Assembly (NCBI GenBank): GCA_943323545.2
Contig: CALPIE020000011.1
Coordinates: forward strand, 1-37,099
Source of the DNA: Bifidobacterium breve
GTDB lineage: Bacteria; Bacteroidota; Bacteroidia; Flavobacteriales; Flavobacteriaceae
DNA length: 37,099 nucleotides
Reading direction: 5' to 3'
A program made the position numbers and the translations under genes. The stretch's first letter is position 1, and every line of letters begins with the position of its first letter. Shown one piece after another: positions 14,838 to 21,634 of this stretch. The notes beneath the pieces are model-generated. The model saw only the letters and a list, made by a program, of their open reading frames with translations. It was not told where the DNA came from and made no database searches.

Positions 14838-15359
14838 CTATTTCCTCTCTGCAAAAACAATATAATACCTAGGGGTAAAATACCTAAGTAAAGGTCTGAA
14901 TCCAAATTTCTTTACAGGGTGTGTGAATTTTTCTCTCGCTGTAATTTTCCACCCAGTTTTTTCCAATAGCCAATCGAGTTGCCAATCTTCAAATTCGTGG
15001 TAATGTCTGTCCCACATATCTGTTTTGCTTTTGTAAGCAGGCGAAAACCATAAACGAAGTGGAATAGAAATGAGCAGTTTATCACATTTTACATTTTGTA
15101 AAACAGTATACGGATTTAATAAATGTTCGAATATTTCAAATGCAGTAAAAACGCTATAGGTTTCGTTTTGCAATGCTGTTTGATCGTTGTCTAAATCTTC
15201 ACCTTTTGTATTTTTTACGGTATATCCATTTTCGATCATGATTTTTGAAAACGGATTAGGAACTCCTAAATCAAAAATAGTTTCAGATGTAGCAATGTGT
15301 TTTTGTAAAAATTCTAATGTATGCTTGAAGCGTTTATTTGGAAATGTTTTTTCGTACAT
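14838..15359 (-). CDS. Class I SAM-dependent methyltransferase-like protein
   Basis: A 173-residue small methyltransferase of the Methyltransf_23/11 type. The first glycine-rich motif is degenerate, IFDLGVPNPFSKIM (about 28-41), in place of D-x-G-x-G-x-G. The acidic FTAFEIFEHLLNP loop (about 71-83) and the following LISIPLRLWF strand are typical. Later residues (DMWDRHYHEFEDWQLDWLLEKTGW) match the family's substrate-side region. The substrate is unknown; a glycan or lipid is suggested by the neighbouring GT2 gene. The degenerate SAM loop is a reason for caution on activity. Confidence 0.78.
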   Translation of the reverse strand: MYEKTFPNKRFKHTLEFLQKHIATSETIFDLGVPNPFSKIMIENGYTVKNTKGEDLDNDQTALQNETYSVFTAFEIFEHLLNPYTVLQNVKCDKLLISIPLRLWFSPAYKSKTDMWDRHYHEFEDWQLDWLLEKTGWKITAREKFTHPVKKFGFRPLLRYFTPRYYIVFAERK

Positions 15360-15371
15360 AATAAATTAAAT

Positions 15372-15400
15372 TTGCCACAAAGGCACGAAGCCACAAAGTT
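15372..15400 (+). repeat. GCCACAAAGG-type short-word repeat
   Basis: TTGCCACAAAGGCACGAAG followed by CCACAAAGTT consists of three related words (CCACAAAG, GCACGAAG, CCACAAAG). It lies just upstream of the methyltransferase gene on its transcribed side. It is related in style to the CGCAAAGG repeat at 23686. Confidence 0.6.
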
Positions 15401-15450
15401 ATAGTAAACTTTTGATTTTAGATAAACTTCTTTACAATAGATTTAATTTT

Positions 15451-15485
15451 GAACACTGAACACTGAACACTGAACACTGAACACT
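15451..15485 (+). repeat. Tandem heptad repeat (GAACACT)5
   Basis: Five perfect copies of GAACACT run without interruption. The same word occurs four times at 33047-33074, and in inverse form at 32943-32963, near obgE. No inverse partner is found in this gap. Confidence 0.9.
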
Positions 15486-15488
15486 GTT

Positions 15489-15635
15489 TTAGCCCAGATT
15501 GAAATGTAAAGCTTTTTGAAATGGAACACGAAATTTAGTTGTAAAAAAAGAGCGACAATAGAAGCTTCTTTTTTTAGGTACTAAATTAGTGTGAAATACA
15601 AAAACTTGAAATGGAAAGCTGGAGATAGCTCTTAA
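15489..15635 (+). repeat. Structured intergenic repeat element, copy 2 (diverged)
   Basis: The segment begins TTAGCCCAGATTGAAATG and ends GGAAAGCTGGAGATAGCTC followed by TTAA. It matches both ends of the element at 23741-23820 (TTAGCCCTGATGGAAGCG ... CAGCAGGATTAGCTTC, TTAA) but is longer and more diverged in the middle. It fills the gap before the KAS III-like stop codon and is oriented opposite to the flanking genes. Confidence 0.5.
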
Positions 15636-15638
15636 TAA

Positions 15639-16697
15639 TTAAACTTTATATGTAATAGCGTTTACATTCATTCCGGCGCCAACAGAAGCAAATAAAATAA
15701 CATCACCTTTGTTAAGATTTTGATTTTTTATTTTGCCTTTAATAATTGAATCATAAAGTGTTGGAATGGTTGCTACACTTGAGTTGCCTAATTCATGTAT
15801 GCTCATAGGCATAATTCCTTCTGGCATTTCCAAATTATACAATTTGTAAAATCTTTGTACTATTGCTTCATCCATTTTTTCATTGGCTTGATGGATTAGT
15901 ATTTTTTTTAAATCACCAATACCATAACCACTATTATCAAGACATTCTTTCATGGCTTTTGGCACATTTACTAAGGCAAATTCATATATTTTGCGTCCCA
16001 ACATTTTGATATAACGTATATCGGGGTCATGGGTTTTATTAAATGAATTTCCGAAAAATAAATAATAGGCTTCATCATAAGAATAGGTTGCAGTTTCGTT
16101 TGAAAGGATACCGCCATCATCATCAGTAGCTTCAATTATTGTTGCGCCAGCACCATCAGAATAAATCATACTGTCTCTATCATGTGGATCGATAACTCTA
16201 GATAAGGTTTCGGCACCAATTACCAAACATTTTTTTGCCATTCCGGATTTAATAAATGCTTTTGCTTGTATAACACCTTCAACCCAACCAGGACATCCAA
16301 AAAGCATATCATAAGCAACACATTTAGGGTTTTTTATACGCAATTGATGTTTGACTCTTGTTGCTAAACTAGGCAATAAATCAGTTTGAATAGCACCTTT
16401 TTTAACATCGCCAAAATTATGTGCAAAAATAATGTAGTCAATTGTTTCAGGGTCAATTTTGGCATCTTCAATAGCTTCTTGTGCTGCTATAAAAGCAATA
16501 TCGGAGGTATTTAAGTCATCCGAAACATATTTACGTTCTTCGATTCCGGTAATACCATAAAATTTTGAAGTAATTACTTCATTTGAAGCAGCAAAAGCAG
16601 ATCCATCATCATTTAAAAAAACATGTTTAGAAAAGTCTTTATTGGATATGTTTTCTGTTGGAATATAACTTCCAGAGCCAGTTATTTTTATATTCAT
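15639..16697 (-). CDS. 3-oxoacyl-ACP synthase III-like (KAS III family) protein
   Basis: A 352-residue thiolase-fold condensing enzyme. The catalytic triad is readable as Cys135 in MLFGCPGW, His269 in LIHQAN and Asn305 in HELGNSSVATIPTL. GVGAGMN-like VGAGMNVNA closes the protein. It would condense an acyl-CoA or acyl starter with malonyl-ACP. The sequence around Cys and the 30-residue extra N-terminal segment (SKHVFLNDDGSAFAASNEV) differ from housekeeping FabH, so this is probably a specialised paralog. No acyl carrier protein or ketoreductase gene is adjacent. The product is unknown. Confidence 0.88.
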   Translation of the reverse strand: MNIKITGSGSYIPTENISNKDFSKHVFLNDDGSAFAASNEVITSKFYGITGIEERKYVSDDLNTSDIAFIAAQEAIEDAKIDPETIDYIIFAHNFGDVKKGAIQTDLLPSLATRVKHQLRIKNPKCVAYDMLFGCPGWVEGVIQAKAFIKSGMAKKCLVIGAETLSRVIDPHDRDSMIYSDGAGATIIEATDDDGGILSNETATYSYDEAYYLFFGNSFNKTHDPDIRYIKMLGRKIYEFALVNVPKAMKECLDNSGYGIGDLKKILIHQANEKMDEAIVQRFYKLYNLEMPEGIMPMSIHELGNSSVATIPTLYDSIIKGKIKNQNLNKGDVILFASVGAGMNVNAITYKV

Positions 16698-16819
16698 GAC
16701 AATCTTTATTTCTTTACGAAATTATCAATAATAATATTTGATTGTTATAAAATTTACAATTAATTTACAATAATTATTAAAAGTTTAAAAAAACACAATC
16801 AATGTTATTAATGTAGTAA

Positions 16820-17200
16820 TTATTGTTCTTTTTGTTGAGAAATTTTTATTTGCATTACAGTTGCAATATTTAATGCTTGGGTTTTTATTTTTTCAGAATT
16901 AACACCTGTGAAATTTTCATCAACAACAGCAAAAAAATGACCCAACCATATTTTAAACAATTCGGGTGAAAGGTATTCTTTTGAATTAACATCCAAATGG
17001 ATTTGCGTTAAATTTTTTGTGTAACCACCAGTACCTAAAATGGCTTGTGACCAAAATGTAACTAAAATAGGTAAATGTTCTTCCAAATGTATTTTAACGA
17101 TATCGGTAAAAATATAACTGATACTTTGGTCAGCTAATAGTTTTTTGTAAAACTCATCAACAAGTAAATATAAATCGTCTTGGTTATTGATATCGTTCAT
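16820..17200 (-). CDS. Group III truncated hemoglobin
   Basis: A 126-residue 2-on-2 globin of group III. The readable family features are VDEFYKKLLADQSISYIF at the N-terminus, ILVTFWSQAILGTGGYTKN with Trp50, the likely proximal haem ligand His68 in QIHLDV, and LFKIWLGHFFAVVDENF with Trp85. Group III globins bind O2 with high affinity and have been linked to nitric-oxide or oxygen handling; the role here is not shown. It lies between gcvP and the KAS III-like gene on the same strand. It is separated from gcvP by a 20-bp hairpin. Confidence 0.87.
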   Translation of the reverse strand: MNDINNQDDLYLLVDEFYKKLLADQSISYIFTDIVKIHLEEHLPILVTFWSQAILGTGGYTKNLTQIHLDVNSKEYLSPELFKIWLGHFFAVVDENFTGVNSEKIKTQALNIATVMQIKISQQKEQ

Positions 17201-17212
17201 TGTTGATTTTTT

Positions 17213-17271
17213 GTTTCAAGTTTCAGGTTTCAAGTTGTAAACATTTTAAACTGAAACCTGAAACTTGAAAC
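17213..17271. repeat. Heptad-repeat hairpin between gcvP and the hemoglobin gene
   Basis: GTTTCAAGTTTCAGGTTTCA (17213-17232) is perfectly complementary to 17252-17271, leaving a 19-nt loop. Each arm is made of TTTCARG-type 7-base words. It fills most of the 85-bp gap between two minus-strand genes. There is no good T-run on the minus strand, so it may be a stabiliser or processing stem more than a classical terminator. Confidence 0.85.
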
Positions 17272-17285
17272 CTTTTAACCTTTAA

Positions 17286-20129
17286 TTACATATACGCTTC
17301 AATAGGAGCACAGCTACAAACTAAATTTCGATCACCATACGCTTCATCAACACGACGAACTGTTGGCCAAAATTTATTTTCAGCAATATAATCCAATGGA
17401 AAAGCAGCTTGTTCACGAGTGTATGGATAAATCCAATTATCAGTAGTGATCATTGCTAAAGTATGTGGTGAATTTTTTAATACATTATTAGCATTTTCAG
17501 CAGTAGCAGCTTCAATTTCTTTTCTAATTGAGATCATGGCGTCACAAAAACGATCTAATTCGGCTAAGTCTTCACTTTCTGTTGGTTCGATCATTAATGT
17601 ACCAGCAACTGGAAAAGAAACTGTTGGTGCATGAAATCCGTAATCCATCAATCGTTTGGCGATATCAGTTACTTCGATCCCTTTTTCTTTAAAAGGGCGA
17701 CATTCAATAATCATTTCATGAGCAGCACGTCCCATTTCACCTGAATATAAAGTAGTATAATGACCGTTTAATCTTTCTTTAATATAATTTGCATTTAATA
17801 TGGCATGTATAGTAGAATTTGTTAAACCTTCAGCACCAAGCATGCAAATGTATCCGTAAGAAATTAAGCATGCCAAAGCTGAACCCCAAGGTGCTGCTGA
17901 AATTGCAGTAATAGCATTGTCTCCTCCTGTTTTTATAATTGGATTTGATGGTAAAAATGGTACTAATTGTGGCGCTACACAGATAGGACCAACTCCAGGT
18001 CCGCCACCACCATGTGGAATAGCGAAAGTTTTATGCAAATTCAAATGACAAACATCGGCACCAATTGTAGCCGGATTTGTCAATCCGACTTGTGCATTCA
18101 TGTTAGCGCCATCCATATATACTTGTCCGCCATTTTCATGGATTAATTTAGTAATTTCTATAATGGCTGCCTCATAAACTCCATGTGTAGATGGATAGGT
18201 TACCATTAAACACGAAAGATTATCGGCATGTAAAATGGCTTTTTCACGTAAATCATTTACGTCGATATTTCCGTTTTCAAGTGTTTTTGTAACCACTACT
18301 TGCATTCCTGCCATTGCAGCAGAAGCAGGATTTGTACCGTGTGCAGAAGCAGGAATTAAAGCAATATTTCTATGGTGATCACCACGCGATTGGTGGTAAG
18401 CACGAATAACCATTAATCCGGCATATTCACCTTGAGCCCCCGAATTCGGTTGTAATGTTGTTCCAGCAAAACCTGTAATTACATTTAATTGTTGCTCTAA
18501 TTTAGATAACATTTCCATGTAACCTTGTGCTTGATCGATTGGTGCAAATGGATGAATGTTATTCCACTGTGCTGTACTTAAAGGCAACATTTCAGATGCG
18601 GCATTTAATTTCATTGTACAAGAACCAAGTGAAATCATCGAATGGTTTAATGCTAAATCTTTACGCTCTAATTTTTTAATATAACGCATCAAAGCAGTTT
18701 CTGAATGGTAATTATTAAAAACATCGTGTGTTAAGAAAGAAGATTTTCTTTCTAAATTTTTTGGAAATTGATTGCCATTTATTAAGTCAGTAATAGTTGT
18801 GGCTTGTTTATTAATTGCATTTGCAAAAATGGTAAGTATTTTATTTATATCGGCGATAGAAGTTGTTTCATTTAAAGAAATAGAAATCGTATTTTCATCA
18901 ACATAATAAAAATTAACTTCGTGTTTTTCGGCTATTTCTTTTACTTTTTTAGCATCAGCTTTAATAACGATGGTATCAAAATAAGCTGTATTGCTTTGGT
19001 ATAATCCAAGCTTTTCAAGTTCGTTAGCCAAAGTTGCTGTCATAGCATGCAATTTATCAGCTATATAAGTTAATCCTTTTGGTCCGTGATACACCGCATA
19101 CATTCCGGCCATTACAGATAATAAAACTTGTGCTGTACAAATATTTGAAGTTGCTTTGTCGCGTTTAATATGCTGTTCACGTGTTTGAAGCGCCATACGT
19201 AAAGCCCTATTTCCATTAGTATCAATGGTAACACCAATAATTCTACCTGGCATACTTCGTTTGTATTCTTCTTTTGTTGCAAAATAGGCAGCGTGTGGTC
19301 CGCCATAACCTAACGGAATTCCGAATCTTTGAGTGGTTCCAAAAACTACATCTGCACCCATTTCACCGGGAGGCGTAAGTTTTACCAAGCTTAAAATATC
19401 GGCAGCAACAGCCACTTTTATTTCATTTGTTTTTGCTTTTGCTATAAATCCAGAATAATCGTTTACTTGTCCATATTTACCAGGATATTGAAGTATGGCT
19501 CCGAAAAAATCGGAAGAAAAATCAAATTCTTCATGATTTCCTATTACTAATTCAACGCCAATAGGCGTAGATCGCGTTTGTAAAACGGACAGTGTTTGCG
19601 GTAAAATTTCTTCCGAAACAAAGAATTTACAAACGTTATTTTTCTTTTGATTACGTGAACGAACATCGTAAAGTAATGCCATGGCTTCGGCTGCTGCAGT
19701 TCCTTCATCTAAAAGCGATGCATTTGCAATTTCCATCCCGGATAGTTCGATCACTGTGGTTTGAAAATTTAAAATGGCTTCTAATCTTCCTTGTGCTATT
19801 TCTGCTTGATAAGGAGTGTAGGCAGTGTACCATCCTGGGTTTTCAAGTATATTTCTCTGAATTACAGCAGGCACAATAGCTTGATTGTAACCTAATCCTA
19901 TATACGATTGAAAAACTTTATTTTTATTTCCTAATGCTGTAATGTGCTTTGAAAACTCATATTCGGTCATTGCAGGTTCTAAAACTATTTCGTTTTTTAA
20001 TAAGATATCATCTGGTATAGTTTCAAAAATAAGTTGGTCTAAAGTATCAACTCCAATGGTTTTAAGCATGTGTGGAAGTTCATTTTCTCTTGGACCAATA
20101 TGGCGTAAAGCAAAAGCATCTGTTTTCAT
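17286..20129 (-). CDS. gcvP: Glycine dehydrogenase (decarboxylating), P-protein
   Basis: The PLP-dependent P-protein of the glycine cleavage system, 947 residues in one chain as in other long-form enzymes. It decarboxylates glycine and passes the aminomethyl group to the lipoyl H-protein. The N-terminus begins RHIGPRENELPHML. The PLP lysine is Lys700 in HLNLHKTFAIPHGGGGPG. The first half holds the non-catalytic copy of the fold (YTPYQAEIAQGRLEAI). gcvT and gcvH are not in the window, so the system is dispersed here. A TACTTTTG -7-like element lies at 20166-20173 on the minus strand, without a clear -33 box. Confidence 0.97.
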   Translation of the reverse strand: MKTDAFALRHIGPRENELPHMLKTIGVDTLDQLIFETIPDDILLKNEIVLEPAMTEYEFSKHITALGNKNKVFQSYIGLGYNQAIVPAVIQRNILENPGWYTAYTPYQAEIAQGRLEAILNFQTTVIELSGMEIANASLLDEGTAAAEAMALLYDVRSRNQKKNNVCKFFVSEEILPQTLSVLQTRSTPIGVELVIGNHEEFDFSSDFFGAILQYPGKYGQVNDYSGFIAKAKTNEIKVAVAADILSLVKLTPPGEMGADVVFGTTQRFGIPLGYGGPHAAYFATKEEYKRSMPGRIIGVTIDTNGNRALRMALQTREQHIKRDKATSNICTAQVLLSVMAGMYAVYHGPKGLTYIADKLHAMTATLANELEKLGLYQSNTAYFDTIVIKADAKKVKEIAEKHEVNFYYVDENTISISLNETTSIADINKILTIFANAINKQATTITDLINGNQFPKNLERKSSFLTHDVFNNYHSETALMRYIKKLERKDLALNHSMISLGSCTMKLNAASEMLPLSTAQWNNIHPFAPIDQAQGYMEMLSKLEQQLNVITGFAGTTLQPNSGAQGEYAGLMVIRAYHQSRGDHHRNIALIPASAHGTNPASAAMAGMQVVVTKTLENGNIDVNDLREKAILHADNLSCLMVTYPSTHGVYEAAIIEITKLIHENGGQVYMDGANMNAQVGLTNPATIGADVCHLNLHKTFAIPHGGGGPGVGPICVAPQLVPFLPSNPIIKTGGDNAITAISAAPWGSALACLISYGYICMLGAEGLTNSTIHAILNANYIKERLNGHYTTLYSGEMGRAAHEMIIECRPFKEKGIEVTDIAKRLMDYGFHAPTVSFPVAGTLMIEPTESEDLAELDRFCDAMISIRKEIEAATAENANNVLKNSPHTLAMITTDNWIYPYTREQAAFPLDYIAENKFWPTVRRVDEAYGDRNLVCSCAPIEAYM

Positions 20130-20259
20130 ATAAAAATATAAATTATGAAGTATTTTTTAAGACAACAAAAGTAATTATTAAACTTCTAATTTTAAGTTAA
20201 ACAAGCTTTAATATTTTGAGAAATTGTTAACTAAAAACAAGGTTTATTAACAGATTGTC

Positions 20260-20267
20260 TATTTTTG
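20260..20267 (+). promoter_or_regulatory. TAnnTTTG element immediately before the UbiA-like gene
   Basis: TATTTTTG at 20260-20267 matches the -7 consensus and ends only 4 bases before the ATG at 20272. If it is used, the transcript would start at or next to the start codon and be leaderless. No convincing -33 TTTG is seen, so confidence is limited. Confidence 0.35.
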
Positions 20268-20271
20268 TATT

Positions 20272-21084
20272 ATGCGATTTTTAAAGACAATTTTCGATTT
20301 TTATATAAACAGTAGTATTCATGTTGCACTGTCAGTCTTTGCATTAGTTAACATAACTGACATATTGTTTACTATTTCGACAGAAAACACTACTTCCTAT
20401 TTTGCTTTTTTCGGAACAATTATAGGATATAATTTTGTAAAGTACGATGCATTGGCAAGGACTCAAAAAGCACAAATGCGAAACCAATTAAAAGCAATCG
20501 CTATCTTAAGTGTAATTGCCTTAATTGGATCTGGTTTTTTCTTTTTTAAATTGAAAATTACAACTCAATGTATTGCTGTTCTCGTTTTAATTTTAACCTT
20601 ATTGTATACGTTACCTTTTTTTCCAAATAAAAGCAATGCTCGAAATTGGGTTGGAATAAAAATTTATATAGTGACTTTGTGTTGGGTTGGTGTGACCTTG
20701 TTTTTACCAATAATCAATTCGGAAATTCCAATCACAATAGACATTTTACTTTTTGCCGTTCAGCGTTTTATTTTTGTATTCGTATTAATATTAATTTTTG
20801 AGATTATCGATTTACAAAAAGACGATATACATTTATTAACTGTGCCACAACAAATAGGAGTGAAGCGAACTAAAATAATCGGAAGTTTACTCCTGTTTAT
20901 TTTTATAAGTTTGGAGTTTTTGGGTGCCAATTTTAAATATTCAACATTGTTTTTAAAATTAGGAATTGCAACGATTGTTCTACTCTTTTTGCTTTTTGCC
21001 AACGAAACAAGATCTAAATACTATACTTCTTTTTGGGTAGAAAGTGTACCAATTTTTTGGTGGGTTTTAATGTTGATTTTTTAG
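20272..21084 (+). CDS. UbiA-like polytopic membrane protein
   Basis: A 270-residue membrane protein with about eight hydrophobic helices. The helix layout and two polar loops (GYNFVKYDALARTQ near residue 50 and FEIIDLQKDDIHLLTVPQQIGVKRTK near 180-205) look like UbiA-type prenyltransferases. In those enzymes the two loops carry Asp-rich motifs that bind prenyl diphosphate through Mg2+. Here the first loop has only one Asp (NxxxYDxxxR), while the second (EIIDLQKDD, PQQIGVKRT) is better kept. It may be a diverged or non-catalytic relative. The gene is alone, and the next plus-strand gene is about 90 bases on. Confidence 0.6.
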   Translation: MRFLKTIFDFYINSSIHVALSVFALVNITDILFTISTENTTSYFAFFGTIIGYNFVKYDALARTQKAQMRNQLKAIAILSVIALIGSGFFFFKLKITTQCIAVLVLILTLLYTLPFFPNKSNARNWVGIKIYIVTLCWVGVTLFLPIINSEIPITIDILLFAVQRFIFVFVLILIFEIIDLQKDDIHLLTVPQQIGVKRTKIIGSLLLFIFISLEFLGANFKYSTLFLKLGIATIVLLFLLFANETRSKYYTSFWVESVPIFWWVLMLIF

Positions 21085-21175
21085 TTAATTTGATTTTTTT
21101 TAGCAAAAGCAAATATTCTTAACCAATTTTTTTTACATTTACTTGGTAATGAAGTTTAATTTTAAATTAATAATT

Positions 21176-21532
21176 ATGCGTAAAATATTATTTTCTGTAG
21201 CTGTAATTTTTATAGTAGTTTTTTTGCAAGGTAGTATGATAGTTAAATCGGATAATTATAAAACTACAGATTCAATTTTAATCTCATACAATAAAGATAT
21301 TGTGCCAATATTGCAAAACAGTTGTACACCTTGTCATTTTCCGCCTAAAGGCAGAAAGGAACCATTAGACAGTTATGAATCGGTCAAAAATCAAATTTCT
21401 GAAATTATTATAAGGGTAAAACTTCCAAAAGAGCATCGTAAATTTATGCCTTATGAAAGCAAAAAACCAGTATTGAACGATAGTCTAATAGCTGTTTTAG
21501 AAACTTGGCAAAAAAAAAATATGCCAGAGTAA
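21176..21532 (+). CDS. Small exported c-type heme-binding protein
   Basis: A protein of 118 residues counted from the ATG at 21176 (MRKILFSVAVIFIVVFLQGS, a signal peptide or N-terminal anchor). A single CxxCH haem c site, SCTPCHFPPKG, follows, and the conserved tail KFMPYESKKPVLNDSLIAVLETWQKKNMPE resembles haem-binding domains of Bacteroidota cytochromes. The Met in KFMP is a possible axial ligand. Earlier in-frame codons at 21143 (TTG) and 21149 (ATG) would only add residues before the hydrophobic segment. A TACATTTA element at 21134-21141 could be the promoter. Its redox partner is unknown. Confidence 0.75.
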   Translation: MRKILFSVAVIFIVVFLQGSMIVKSDNYKTTDSILISYNKDIVPILQNSCTPCHFPPKGRKEPLDSYESVKNQISEIIIRVKLPKEHRKFMPYESKKPVLNDSLIAVLETWQKKNMPE

Positions 21533-21539
21533 GGATTTT

Positions 21540-21633
21540 AGATTGTTAGACTAATTAGACCTTTTAGACTTAAAGTCAGTATGGAAATCCAAGAAGTCTA
21601 AGTCAGTCTAACAATCTAAGAAGTCTAGTTCAG
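21540..21633. repeat. AGTCTAA-type repeat with internal inverted arms between convergent genes
   Basis: The whole gap between two convergent genes is made of AGTCTAA/TTAGACT-like words. AGATTGTTAGACT (21540-21552) is complementary to AGTCTAACAATCT (21605-21617), a 13-bp stem. Further AGTCTA words follow up to the stop codon of the M3 peptidase gene. It could serve as a hairpin for both transcripts. Confidence 0.75.
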
Positions 21634-21634
21634 T

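Noticed and set aside
15451..15485. CRISPR-like array
   Set aside because: The units are 7 bases long in direct tandem without spacers, and no cas gene is near.
19592..19879. Plus-strand 95-codon frame inside gcvP
   Set aside because: It is a shadow of the conserved gcvP frame; no promoter or family resemblance supports it.
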